Notes: a model not told the origin generated them from the letters alone. A stretch of DNA of 64,000 nt from Coptis chinensis (GCA_015680905.1 CM027378.1:13745001-13809000), one strand, 5' to 3'; counted from the first letter of the stretch, positions 47,706-59,110 are shown. Made by a program: numbers and translations.

Positions 47706-48098
47706 TGGCTCAAAGACGTAGAATTTTGTCAGAACAAGAATTTACACCCTTCCACTTTCAACCGTTTTTCAGTGAGGAGATGATTCGTAGGGATTGGAAC
47801 CATTTGTGGTATACAACGAATGATTTTTATCACGAAGATTTGGTTTAACAATTTTATAGGACGAGGGAGTTGGTTGGGAATAAAATTTTTGTGAAGGTGA
47901 AAAAGTAAGGAGAGAAGTTGATAGAAATTTGTTGGCTCGTATCTTCGGCATGGAGGAAGGACGCACTCTAGTAGCCACAGTGCAGGAATCCCAATTTACT
48001 AGGATCGAGGCTTTGATGAACGAGACAATTTTGGAGAGTAACTACAATGCGAGCTCGCATTGTGTTCGCCAGTCGTCTCTGCGAACCAACCAGCTGGC
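47706..48098 (+). pseudogene. ORF-AB of E, first part (cut by G)
   Basis: MAQRRRILSEQEF...IRRDWNHLWYTTNDFYHEDLV, then a stop, RTRELVGNKIFVKVKK and frame loss. The sequence is interrupted at 48098, in the segment coding the TNQLA region, by insertion of G, and continues at 60646. I chose the start MAQRR because it is shared with A and G; the upstream in-frame MLLLV codons are not conserved. Confidence 0.7.
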
Positions 48099-49306
48099 TG
48101 ATAATAGCCCAAAACTGTAGTTTTAACCCCTTAACAATAATAATTTTAGACCAATTATGCGAGTAATAAATAAGAGTTAATACTGATTACGTACTTTTAT
48201 GTATTTCAGGCATTGAAGTCTATTATGTACGGAAATGTGCCACTTTGGCGATATAAAGGAGCAAGGGTTGGTTGCTAAGAAGTTATGTGATTAAAGGCCA
48301 AGATTCAAGAGAAAAAGCCTTTGTAAAGCTCGATTCGGAAAGCTGAAAAGTCGAGTCAACACGCGTAAAGCTTGACACACAAAAAGTCAGAACTTCGAAG
48401 ACCCGTATCTTTGGACTCAGGCCTCGGAATTGGGCCTACCTTGTGTCAAAACGACTAGCTCGAAAAGAGATTTCCAATGGTCTTTAAGACTTGACCCAAT
48501 CAGAGGAGTAGAAGTGGACGAAAATTCTGCTGAAGTCAGATCCAACTGAAAAGGGCCTTGTGGACTGAAGAGATTGGGTTTTGGGCTCGATTTTCCAGCC
48601 TAAAACATGGCTCCTCAGCCTATGCACGAAAAGGCGGATCTGGTCTCCTCCATTTCCACACACAAGACTTAACTCTTAAGTGATAGTTAGCTTTGGATAG
48701 AAGGTAGCCATTAGAGAATAATCTGGATCTAGTTTTGAGTTTTTGAATTAGTTAATTAATTAGTTTTCATTCCATTAATTAGTTTCATTCCTTGTTTTAG
48801 ATTAGTTATTGGAATCATTGTTCATCATTTATTAGATAAATAAAATAGTTAGTTCTTGATAATTTTGATTTTGTTATTTAAAATTGCTTAGATCTAATTT
48901 CAATTCTTGTTATTTAATGATTTCTTAGTTGTTAATTTAGATTTCAATTATTGTTTAGTTGAATTTAATAAAGTTAGAATCTTTATATTATGTGTAATTC
49001 AATTTCATATGGAAATGATAGCATAATGATTCTAGGCTAAACCTCCATTAGAGGGGGTTGAAGAAGCCTTGATGAAGCTTGATCTTTGTTAACTTAGAAA
49101 TCGTCGTGATAATCAATTCAATTCTAGAAAGTAATTAGCTCACCATGGGAATGGGTTTGGTTGCTTCACATGCTAGTTATTAATTGGCAGAGATGTCATG
49201 TATAATTAGGGATTAGAATTACCATTTTGATATGCGAAGCATTGAAATTTGGATCACGACGAATCTTTGTTAGTTGATTAAGTCCATTAGTTGATTACGT
49301 TTATCA
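48099..49306 (+). repeat. 5' LTR of G
   Basis: The 1208-bp LTR starts TGATAATAGCCC and ends TTATCA before the PBS. Compared with the 3' LTR (1516 bp) it lacks about 300 bp just before its end. Confidence 0.93.
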
Positions 49307-49308
49307 AA

Positions 49309-49323
49309 TGGCGCAGCTGCCAT
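49309..49323 (+). other. Primer binding site of G
   Basis: TGGCGCAGCTGCCAT starts two bases after the LTR. It is tRNA-Asp-like with mismatches. Confidence 0.7.
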
Positions 49324-49968
49324 CTTAGTTCCCTTTAGTATTGTTTTCTTTAGAATTGTTAGTCTTCCAAAGTCCCAAAACCTATCCACCCTTGTTTGAT
49401 TCTAACTATGGTTGCCCGTTTCAGCATTGAAATTTTTCCTCGCAGAATTACACGGAGCGCGACCCGCGCCCTAGGCAGCCCAAATAAGAGCGCCACCCGC
49501 GCCCAAACGCCTGGAACTCCAGTTTTTAGCTAAGCGCGACCCGCGCCTTGCGAAGGCAAAACTCGAGCGCCTTCCACGCTGAAGCGCCTGGACCATGAGT
49601 TTTTCCCTAAGCGCAACCCACACCCTACCAAGGCTAAGTTCGAAGGCCGACCAGCCCAAACGCCTCTCCAATTTGACTGGAAGCGACACATTGCCCTACC
49701 TAGGCCTATTCTCGAAGCGTGACTGCACCTCTCAATGAAACTGTCCGATTTCCACAGGTTTGTTTCAAACTTCCATTTCTTCAAGGTTTTTAGTGTTCTA
49801 ACTAAATACACTGAGCACGCGTATACAAGACGTTATTCATAAGCGAAAAAAGGAGGCATTTAGGTACTCTTTTCTTCCACACCTCGCATCTCCTGTTAGA
49901 GGTTCATACTAGCATATCAGGATTGTTTGGAGTGTTGTTGTGTTTCGTTAAGATTGGCTTAGCCTTGC
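49324..49968 (+). other. 5' leader of G
   Basis: Non-coding stretch from PBS to the gag ATG at 49969 (MRLRSG context). It contains the GC-rich repeats at 49450-49730. Apparent ORFs here are on the wrong strand and follow the repeat. Confidence 0.7.
49450..49730 (+). repeat. GC-rich leader repeats (G)
   Basis: Four to six degenerate units around agcgcgacccgcgcc, separated by two alternating spacers, one like 'ctggaactccagttttt' and one like 'aaggcaaaactcg'. The same units and spacers recur in front of ORF-C in G and E. Confidence 0.7.
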
Positions 49969-51259
49969 ATGAGATTAAGGTCAGGCCGAAGAAAAACGCC
50001 TAACGTAATCAACCGGCAACGTTAACAAACACGCCTTTCTAGTATACCACTCACTACACCTCTAGCTAATATACCACACACACCACCTGAAATAATGGCT
50101 GAAGAAAGAGAGTCTCCTCTCTCTGACTTTTATAAAGCCTTGAACGATAGCCCTAAATCTTGCATCGTTCTATCAGACCCAGTGGGGGATTTCCGAATCC
50201 CCCCAAATATATTTAATTTGTTACCCGTTTTTCATGGGTTAGACCATGAAAAACCTTATGAGCACATGCATAGGATTGACCAAGTCCTTACTACATTCTA
50301 CCATCCTACGGTTGGTGCTAAACAAATTAAACTAAGGGTGTTTCCTCTCACTTTAGCCAATAAGGTGGCATCTTGGTTAACTACCCAAGCACCTAATTAT
50401 GTGGACTTGTGGGCTAAACTTGTTCAACTATTTATGGAATATTTTTACCCACCACTGAAGACCGATGAAATGATTTCCAAGATTTATTTCTTTCGATAGA
50501 ATCCTCATGAATCATTTTCGGAGGCTTGGAATCATTTCACGGATCTTCTTATAGAGTGCCCACACCATAACCTAGCGAAAGACATGTTAGTTCGTGCCTT
50601 TTTCAAAGGACTTCTACACCACCATAAAGAAGTCCTTGACATAATGAATGGGATAGTTTCCTAAGTAAGGGAGCCTCAGAGGCTTATAAATATTTAGAAG
50701 ATCAAACTAAGCGTAATAATAACTGGGGGGGGGGGGTTAGTGATGATACCTCCCGCAACGCTAGTTCTTCTACAACAGTAAAGGCCGCCGGTATGTTTGA
50801 GATGAAACCCGACCCTGAACTTAAAAATTTAATTGAATCTCTCACTAAAAAGGTAGAGGCTATTTCTGTTCAACAAAAGCTTATTTCCGTCATGAATGTC
50901 AACACCAATCCATGTAATTTCTGTTTAAGTCCAGAGCATCCCGACTCTTATTGTCCTCTCGCTTATGAACAACAACAATCACAACAAGATATATTTGTTT
51001 CATTAATAGCGAACCTAACACAGCTTGGCGACCAAACCCCAACTTCGGTTGGCAATATAATCAACAACCTCCAAGGTTGTTTAACCCAAATGTTAGGCCA
51101 ACAAACAATTACAACCAAGCTCAACCGAGGCAATGACAAGGACAAGGACAAGGAAATTATAATAATTATAACATTAATAGAGGTATCGTTCCGGTAAATA
51201 ATAACTATCAAAATCCACCCATTAATAATCAACGTGACATAGTTCCTGTCACACAACCA
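49969..51259 (+). pseudogene. gag of G
   Basis: The start MRLRSGRRK is followed by a stop. The main open part 50095-50499 has PLSDFYKALNDSPKSC, PPNIFNLLPVFHGLDHEKPYEHMHRIDQVL, QIKLRVFPLTL and PPLKTDEMISKIYFF. After stops and a run of 12 G, 50793-51197 has CNFCLSPEHPDSYC, an intact CX2CX4HX4C knuckle, then a Gln/Asn-rich part. This is the structural RNA-binding protein of the particle, now broken. Confidence 0.85.
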
Positions 51260-52372
51260 GTGGCAAATACTACTCCACAACCGGATCGTTTGGATACCTT
51301 TATGCAATCTCAACAACAGATTTTACAAGCTATCCAACTTTTCTTACAGCAGTTAGCTCAAGAGAAAGTACAACCCAAAGATGTGTTTCCAAGACAAGCG
51401 GTACCTAATCCTAAAACACCAAACACAACCTTTGAGGTAAACGGTAATACTAGTAACGAAAATGCAAACGTAGGTGAGATAAATTCCATCACCACTCTCC
51501 GTTCTGGGAGAGTGGTTGATAACAACGTAAATATGCCTATAGTTACCCCACAAGTAGTCCCTACACTGGAGATTGAACTAGATACCAAAATAGAAACTGA
51601 TAAGCCTACCCCTGTAGAGGTACCAGTTAAACTACAACCTAAGAAACATAAAGCAAAGGTTAAACATCCAGTTGATCCATACGCTAAATATAGAGAGAAC
51701 CCACCGTTTCCTCAGAAATTAGCTATGTTAAACAAGGATACAAATTTTGATGAGTTTAGGGAATTTTTTAAAAATCTAACGATAAACTTACCTTTTCTTG
51801 AAGCGATTAAAAAGTTACCTCACCATGCTAAGTTTCTTAAAGAGTTGTGCACTACTAGGCGTAAGACAAAGATTCCTAAAGACGCCTTTTTAACTGAACA
51901 GTTTCCAACTTTAATGGAACACAATGGAATCGTTAAGTACAAGGACCCTGGTCGTCCTACTGTATAATGCACCTTAGGGGATACTCACACGACCTCTGCT
52001 TTATTATACCTAGGGGTGAGTGTAAACTTACTCCCTTATTATTTATATAAACAAATAGGTCTACAGGAAATGCAACCTACAATAATGAGGTTGCAATTAG
52101 CTAATAGGTCTATCAAGTATCATAAGGGTGTAGTGGAAAACGTTCTGTTTAAGGTTCATGATTTCTACTATCCTGCAGATTTTGTTATCCTTGATACAGA
52201 AGTCGCTAACGACTCTGTTTCAGTAATTTTAGGGTGCCCTTTCTTGGCAACTACCAACGCGCTTATAAACTGCCGCGATGGTTCGATGTCCTTGTCCTTT
52301 GGCCATCTTTCTATTGAGGTCAATATTTTTAAAATGAGAAAACAGTTTCCTGACACGAATATCGATGGATAG
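51260..52372 (+). pseudogene. gag C-terminus and protease of G
   Basis: One frame, with stops at 51967 and 52372. FPRQAVPNPKTPNTTFEV, TTLRSGRVVDNNVNMP, PPFPQKLAMLNKDTNFDEF and KDAFLTEQFPTL are followed by the active-site region, which reads ALLYLGVSVNLLP: the catalytic Asp is Tyr. Then DFYYPADFVILDTE and VILGCPFLATTNALINCRDGS. The enzyme cannot be active. The same frame continues into X. Confidence 0.85.
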
Positions 52373-53176
52373 GTTAGCATGATCAAGAGCTTAGCTCATG
52401 ATTATTTCAAAACCACGTTTCTGGATGATCAGATGCACAAATTCCTTTCCTTTGGAAGTTCCAACTTCGGTGAGAACTCCCTAAAAGTCGAGAAAGATTT
52501 CCTTCATCTATTTTGCAACTCTTCCTTGCCACCTCGCGAGCCCCACCTTGCCAACATTCTTTCATCCTTTGACACTATGACGGAAGATGAATTTTTCACC
52601 CTCTATCCCAGTGATTCTTTTGACCCACCTATCGAGGAGTGTCTTGCATATCTCAAGGCTTCTAATGATCTAGACCTGAGAGCTCTAGCTGACACTCACT
52701 CATCTTCCATCACCAATTTTCCCTACCTTCCACCTTTCCAAAGGAACCTGGAGTTTGCGCTTGATCATCTTGCTTCTTCTGTGCTTAATGATTTTCTAAA
52801 TCCTCTTAATACAGAAATAATTCCCAAGGGAAAGGCACTTGACACCTTCATTTTCAGAATTGAGATAGTACCCACCTACACTATGAATGAGTTTTGTGCT
52901 AAACCCACATTCTCATTTTTTCCATTCCTTACTTCTAAAACTTATCCATATCCAACATATCTTCCACAAACATCCATTTTCTCACGATCATTCACTTGGA
53001 CACCCTCCCGTTCAAAGAAGAAAAAGAAGGTGCATGCTCGGTTACGTTCTAGATCTATCAGACTTCGCTTTCATTTCAATAAGTTGCGTCGTAAAAAATC
53101 TTGGTGCTTGATTCTGTTTGGGGTGCATTCCATGTTATTTATTTATAGGAAGACCCACAACTCTTTAGGTTGTTGA
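52373..53176 (+). pseudogene. Domain X of element G
   Basis: About 265 codons in the protease frame. The linker VSMIKSLAHDYFKTTF and KFLSFGSSNF is shared with E. A long acidic/Ser-rich region specific to G precedes LPPFQRNLEFALDHLASSVLNDFLNP, LDTFIFRIEIVPTYTMNEFCAKP, KTYPYPTYLP, a basic segment KKKKKVHARLRSRSIRLRFHF and KKSWCLILFG. A frameshift follows, but DPQLFRLLIY is still readable in the next frame. The core is the same as in A and B. No known domain was recognised. Confidence 0.7.
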
Positions 53177-54117
53177 TATATGGAAAACTGCAGGGTATCT
53201 ATATATATCCAGTTATTTGTTAAAGTCTTGAGTATCTGACTATAAACGGCTCATTTTGTTGGTTGGTGTACTTCCTTTCATTTCCATATATTGGTAAGTA
53301 CACCACTCAGGTAACCGGGCCCTCCCTAAGAAGTGTGTGGCTGTAAGTACCGGATCCTAAGTCCACGTTTAACATAATTCACGTTTTCCACTCGTGCATG
53401 TTGTCTGGGTTTTTGAGTCATGTTCCTCTAAACTTCGTTGCCAAAAATTTGTTTGGGGGTGGGGTGTTTGTTTTCCATACTGGATTGTTCAACTTGCCAT
53501 TTGTGTTGCTTAGACCGTTTAATCGTATTCCGACTCGAGTTGACATGATCTATTAATTTAGAGTTCATTCGTTCGCATAACTTACATCATGCATGCACTT
53601 TGAGGTATTTTCTATCTTCTTATATGTCATCCATGGTCATAATAGAGTGTTTTATGGATCATTGGATTGGAAATTCTCTCCTGATCATTTCCATAGCTCA
53701 TTCACAAAAGTTGGACCGGTAACGAAGCGAAAATTTTAGTTTGAAGTTGCGCGAAAAATCGACAAAAATCGAAAAATCAAATTAGGCTTGGGCCCCAATC
53801 TCATGCGCACATGCCACCACGTGCGTCCCTTTCCTTCAAACCAACAGTTGCGATTTCCATTCTCCACCACCGCCATTAACAAGCTTTAAACCCTAACCAA
53901 AAAAAAAACCTAAATACACCCACGTCCAAAATTCAAATCAATATCAAATCTTCTCCAAACCTTTCCCACACCAATTTCAAACAATTTAAACCACCGAAAA
54001 CCACCAAAAATCCAAAAGATTTGAACTGCTGCGCCACCACCATTGTTTTGTTAGTGAGGGAGTCTCAAACTCCATCCCCACATTCCATTTAAACCCCCAA
54101 ATCGTTCCAAAATATCA
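53177..54117 (+). other. Post-pol spacer of G
   Basis: Conserved block with GTAAGT (53343-53348) and gggccctccc; polypurine-like tract GTTTGGGGGTGGGGTG (53451-53466); CA-rich ORF-AB leader after 'ctttaaaccctaacc'. Non-coding. Confidence 0.7.
53451..53466 (+). other. Internal polypurine-like tract after X (G)
   Basis: GTTTGGGGGTGGGGTG, identical in the core to the tracts in A, B and E. Confidence 0.55.
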
Positions 54118-55248
54118 ATGGCTCAAAGACGAAGGATTTTGCCGGAACAATCGTTTACGGTCGACCACTTCGCGCCGTTTTATGGTGACGAGATGATTCG
54201 GAGAGATTGGAGTAGGTTGTGGTACTCGACAGATGATTTTTACCACGGAGATTTGGTCCGACAATTTTATAGGACGAGGGAGTTGGATGGGAATAGGATT
54301 TTTGTTAAGGTGGCCAGGAGAAGGAGAGAAGTATCTACTGGGTTGTTGGCTGAGATTTTAGGCATTCCACCTAGACGCCATCTTGATGCCACATTATAGG
54401 AATCCCAATTTACTGGGATCGAGCCTTTGATGAATGTGACTGTTTTGGAAGGAAACTACAATGCGAGCTCGTATTGTGTTCGCCAGTCGTCGCTGCAAAC
54501 TAACCAGCTGGCTGTAGCTCAGTGGATTGGTAGGAATGTCATCGGGAAGGAGAAGGTCAGTGACATCAGTCTGAACTGCCTTCACGTTCTATGGATACTC
54601 TAAGAGCAGAAGTATGAATTCTGTATTCTGGAGTTTTTGAGTAACATGATTAGGGGAGTTGGGAAGAGTATTGCACCTCTCCCTGTTTTGATAACGAAGA
54701 TCATGATGACCCTGAGAGCGACTCCGACGTCTAATAGGATTTGGCTGAAAGAGCACAGAAATCCTACTATTTATACGGACTGTGTTCAGATTATTTGGAG
54801 GTTGCCTGAAGAGAGGATAGTGGAAGAAGCTGACTTAGAGGATGAGGAGGACACGACATGTTTTGATGCCAATACCTTGGAAAGGTGTAGGTCGGATCCA
54901 GAACGCATGACTGTGATTCATCGTGGCATGCATTCCCTCAATACTATTTGCAAAGATCTCCAGACTTGGCAGGCTACCATGCATCATAACTTCGAGACTC
55001 ATGCCCAGCGCGAGGATGAGCGTTGGGAACAGATCAAGGCCGAGATGGAAGCTCAGCGCAAGTTCCGAGACGATATGCTTGCACGCTTTCCACCCCAGGC
55101 AGGTTCTTCTGAGGAGGAGGTTTCTGTGAGGCACAAGCGTCGTCGCCGCAGGACGGATAACTCTGGCCCATCGGGAGCTCATAAGCCATCTCCTTCTCAG
55201 GTGCCTTCCACTACCAGCAGTGAGTGGTTTAGGGATTTTATGGATTAG
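54118..55248 (+). pseudogene. ORF-AB of element G
   Basis: A single frame of about 376 codons with stops near 54397 and 54602. MAQRRRILPEQSFTVDHF, RRDWSRLWYSTDDFYHGDLVRQFYRTREL, VSTGLLAEILGIPPRRHLD, QLAVAQWIGRNVIGKEKVSDISLNCLHVLWIL, IAPLPVLITKIMMTLRATP, an acidic segment, a coiled-coil-like REDERWEQIKAEMEAQRKF, the basic RHKRRRRRT and a Ser/Pro tail. It is colinear with A. The PPR-free, FY..LGIP architecture is ATHILA ORF-1-like. The role is unknown. Confidence 0.72.
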
Positions 55249-55435
55249 ATGTTGTTTTTATTGTTCCTTTTATCTTTTATGTATTTCTTTTTATTAGTTC
55301 GGATGTTAAACTTTGAATTTCGAAGTTAAAATGTGAAATTGGTAGTTAAAATGTTGTTTGAATTTTATTTTTAATATAATATGGTTCTTTTCAAATTGTG
55401 CATTGTTTTTATTGTTAATCCCACCTTCCCGAATT

Positions 55436-55448
55436 GTTTGGGGGTGGT
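55436..55448 (+). other. Internal polypurine-like tract after ORF-AB (G)
   Basis: GTTTGGGGGTGGT, the same sequence as the terminal PPT of this element at 59111-59123. Confidence 0.6.
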
Positions 55449-55739
55449 ATTATTTACTCTAGCATGATTTGTTATATGATCATCCATTTTATAAGTTGTT
55501 TTGGAGTGATGGTTGAGAATATTGCCAATATGGCCATACCTATAATTAGATGTTGTGATAGGATGAAATCTAAAAGAGTTTAGAAGTTACTATTCTAAAT
55601 TAAATCTAAAAGATATTAGGGTTGTTTTAGAATCAAGAATATGGGTTGTTTCCGTTTTCGGTTTTGGAAATTTTTTGTTTCCGGCAATTGCCTTAAAGCT
55701 TTTTGGTAACTTCTGGATTCGTTTTAGTAACTTAAAACC

Positions 55740-55745
55740 TATAAA
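55740..55745 (+). promoter_or_regulatory. TATA-like box upstream of ORF-C (G)
   Basis: TATAAA followed by cattcattctacactcaca, about 420 bp upstream of ORF-C. It aligns with TATATAAA in E. Promoter function is inferred. Confidence 0.45.
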
Positions 55746-55832
55746 CACTTCATTCATTCTACACTCACAACCCACACTACACCTAACATTTATCTCTCAC
55801 CTTTTACTCCCACGTTTCCCATTTTTCTTCTC

Positions 55833-56092
55833 CATGGAGCGCCACCTGCGCCCTAGGCACTGTCAGCCAGAATTTCATCAGAGAGCAACCAGCACCCAAC
55901 AAAGGCCAGAGCTAAGCGCGACCTGTGACCAAAACACTGGAATTCTAGTTTTCATCATCGAAGCGACCACCAGCGCCCATCCCAGCAAAAGTGAGTCGCC
56001 TGCCAAGTGCCCGAACTTCGAAATTCACCAGAGTGCACCTCGCGCCCATCCCAGGCATAGGTTGAGCGCACCCCGCGCCCTGACCCCCGTGG
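55833..56092 (+). repeat. GC-rich repeats in front of ORF-C (G)
   Basis: Degenerate agcgccacctgcgccc-type units with spacers such as 'cactggaattctagtttt', the same kind as in the G gag leader. Confidence 0.65.
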
Positions 56093-56162
56093 GCACAAAA
56101 AACTCCAATTTTTTGTGGGTTGTTCCAGGATCGTTGCAGCTATTCTAGAGAGTAGTTTTGTG

Positions 56163-57080
56163 ATGACTTCTCCTATAGTAATACCGGAGCAGTCTTTCAA
56201 ACACTTGTTGGGGAGTGAGACTTATGGACATTGGTTCTGCAAAAGGATCATGCAGTTCGGATGGAGGCATCTTCTGGTAAGTGAAGATGACTCGTATTCA
56301 CCTAAGCTTACTGAATTTTTTTACAATAATGTTAAGTTCTAATGTAACCAGGATGGAGAACAAGAATTTTCCGTCATGGTTGATGACACACCACTAGAAT
56401 TCAATAAGTATGTGGTAGCATTAGTTTCGGGAATACCAATACCTAATCCTATTCACACGTGGGGATATATGACCGATAATGCATACCTCAATGACTATAC
56501 ATATTTCCATGAGTATGATAAGGGAGGGGTATTTCGTATAATGGACCAAGGGTGTTACAACATAGCCCTTGGTAGCCTGTCCCTAAATGTAGGCACCACT
56601 ATGTTATTCATCCTTATGAATATTGTAGGAGATTGGCAGTTTACCTCTGCAAATAGTACCGCTGGTGACGTATTCCTTGCTTTAGCTGAGGGACATTGCC
56701 GATATGACATTCCCCGAGTATTAGTGGCTATTCTTAAGAGAGCCCAAAGCATGCGACATAAGTATCTTCTTATGCTTGTTTTGGTTTGCCACATCATGCT
56801 CAGTTGTCTACCTGAATTATGTACCCAGTTCACGGATTGGAAAAGAGTTAAAGTCATGAGACCCACCAATTGGGTGGTTCGCTCATTTCGAGTAATGACT
56901 TGGCGAGGATGGCAGGTGTAACCTCATTTGGTTGCTCCTTACACCCCATCAGACATAGTAACACTAGACAGGTTAGCACAAGTTGACGACACACGGTGGC
57001 GGGCTTGGCAAGTTATCATGGAATGGCAGGATGCGAAGGAATCTCCTCTCTTTGGAGAGGGAAATGAGGATGAGTATTAA
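56163..57080 (+). pseudogene. ORF-C of element G
   Basis: A frame of 305 codons with stops at about 56340 and 56922. MTSPIVIPEQSFKHLL, QFGWRHLLVSEDDSYSPKLTEFFYNN, DGEQEFSVMVDDTPLEFNKYVVALVSGIPIP, FRIMDQGCYNIALGSLSLNVG, MLFILMNIVGDW, MRHKYLLMLVLVCHIM, MRPTNWVVRSFRVMTWRGWQV and PYTPSDIVTLDRLA. The N-terminal PEQ.F-W-D.Y-FY-GIP order parallels ORF-AB, suggesting a duplicated domain. Two hydrophobic stretches (TTMLFILMNIV; KYLLMLVLVCHIM) are short for membrane anchors. Function unknown. Confidence 0.7.
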
Positions 57081-59110
57081 ACGGGAGTTAAGGTTAGTTT
57101 TTATTTCAGTTAGTGTCTGCTTATGTCCAAAGCAATTTATTTCTCATTAACCCCATAATGGGAGGAACTCTTATAGAGTTCGTCAGTTTTATTTTCTATA
57201 TTAGTATGTTTTAACCTTGTTTTGTAGACCTCCTTTTGTCACAAGTTTGGAAAACCAGGACCAGTTATACTTTAGATTTTCTTAGAGTGTAGCAAGATGC
57301 CCTTTTGTTCCTTTTGTTCCTTATGTAGTAAGAAACTCTAATATGTAACCTTTTATTTATCTTTATAATATATTCACATTTGCTTGCAAAAAAAAACCTT
57401 GTTTTGCAGATGTTCCAGAATTTCACGAGTTTCCATGGTATTTCTCTACCTATTTATTTAAATACTTTGAGGACAAAACATGTTTCTTGTTCGGGGGGGG
57501 GGGGATAAAAACACGTGTAATTAAGGCATCTGTTAGGATATAGATATGTACAGTATGCACTTGTTTTCTAGTTAAAAAAATCAAAAATTTTAAAAATATA
57601 TATATAAAAAATAAAAATAAAAATAAAAAAAAAAAAAAGTTATGCTATACACTTAGGAATATTAGTATTGATTTCCTTCTCTAGGCCCTTGATAATCTAG
57701 AAATCTCACGTAGCTTTTGCATTAGAATAATTTTTAGAAACTTAGATTAATATGTAGGTAATAATCATTACATCTATCTATAAATATGTTACATGAGTAT
57801 CTATGATTGTTGGCAGTAAGTTTCTGAAATCTATGCTAGAATACTCATTCTACAAATTCTGTGAGAATATATCCTAAAGCCTTATAGGAGTGAAATATTT
57901 GAGAAATGACACATGAGAGAAGTAAAATCTTAATAGAGAAATCACACGTCCACTTGCTTGATCACTATACCATATCCTAAGCAAGAATTTAGGCCCTCTT
58001 TGGATCGATATAGCCTGAAATTCAAACCTATTAATTATTTTCCTCTAGTCGCTCCCTCTAAGCCTTTCTTTAGCCTTTCATAAACCACAAATCCTTTACC
58101 CTGTTACAAAATAAATTAAATAAAATAAATAAATAAATAAATAAATAAAAAATCAACTTACCCATTCTTTGAATGAGTCTGAGAATAGAGATGAAGAATA
58201 GAAAAGAGAAAGACCTTTGAAATCAAGAATTTGTTAGTCGCTTCAAATAAGAAAAGAAAGTTTTCATCCAAATAAAAAAAAAAGAAAAAAGAAAATAAAG
58301 AGTTAGAACTCCAAAAATATAATCAAAGGAGTCAAAAGCGAAAGAAAAAAAATATATATGGCTAAGGATGAAAACAAAGTGTAGAAGCAAAAGAAAGGAG
58401 CAAGGTTTTCTCTAGTTACTTAATATGAAGACTCTATTATCTCAGACTTGTCTGTTTTGAATATCCATTTCCTTCATTCTCAAACCATCTCCTAATCCCC
58501 GCAACACCTAATAAAGACTTCTAGCTCAATTAGGAATAGGTTAGTGTGATAGTAAGTGGCAGATGTGTTTGATCGACTCCGGCTTTCTTTTGTGTCAATG
58601 AGATTGTAAGGTAAAGTGTGCCCACTACACACTGGAGTAGCGAAACTTAAGCGGAAAAATCAGAGTGGTTTTTGTCTTGACATTTATGTGATGATATACT
58701 TAAGGACGCTATTCCGAGTTTTCAGAAATTGACCTTCTAGTACATTTCATAGTATTACTCATTATATATATGCTTATTCGTAGATGATTGATTATTATGT
58801 ATATATTAGCTTAGGTTCTGACTTGATTATTCTTTATTCATTACTAGTGAGATATATAGATAATTGGGAGCATAAATAAGGAAACAATAGTTTTATTTCT
58901 TAGTCGTTGTAGTATAGATGAAGTTTGTGAGTAACTTCACTGGAAAACTCTCACGAGGCTATAACTCGTCCACTAGGGAATTCCTAGTGGTTTAAGGCCT
59001 TGTTGCATATGGTCAATGCAATCGCACTCGGCGAAACGAGATTATTTAGAACTCCATTTTTGGTCACTTATGCTAATTTCTCATATTTGCTTGAGGACAA
59101 GCAAAATGCT
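57081..59110 (+). other. 3' UTR of G
   Basis: It includes a polypurine-like tract after 'ttgaggacaaaacatg' (57489-57504, 12 or more G), A/T simple sequence near 57600-57640 and 58120-58150, a conserved block (about 57950-58020) and, just before the terminal PPT, 'ttgaggacaagcaaaatg'. No ORF of note. It is homologous to the UTRs of C1, C2 and E. Confidence 0.75.
57489..57504 (+). other. Internal polypurine-like tract after ORF-C (G)
   Basis: A G-rich tract preceded by ttgaggacaaaacatg, closely resembling the context of the terminal PPT. The equivalent in E is at 63412-63420 and in C1 at 13758-13770. Confidence 0.5.

Larger units (their letters stand above)
55249..56162 (+). other. Spacer between ORF-AB and ORF-C (G)
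   Basis: In order: polypurine-like tract (55436-55448), AT-rich stretch, TATA-like box (55740-55745), CA-rich leader, GC-rich repeats (55833-56092), then the ORF-C ATG at 56163. The frame seen across the repeats is not conserved in E or A. Confidence 0.7.

Noticed and set aside
49471-49811. Minus-strand open frames of 72 and 93 codons in the G leader
   Set aside because: They arise from the GC-rich repeats, are not conserved in A or B, and lie antisense to the element.
55675-56148. 157-codon frame upstream of ORF-C in G
   Set aside because: It runs across the TATA box, leader and repeats. E and A do not keep the frame, so it is probably chance.
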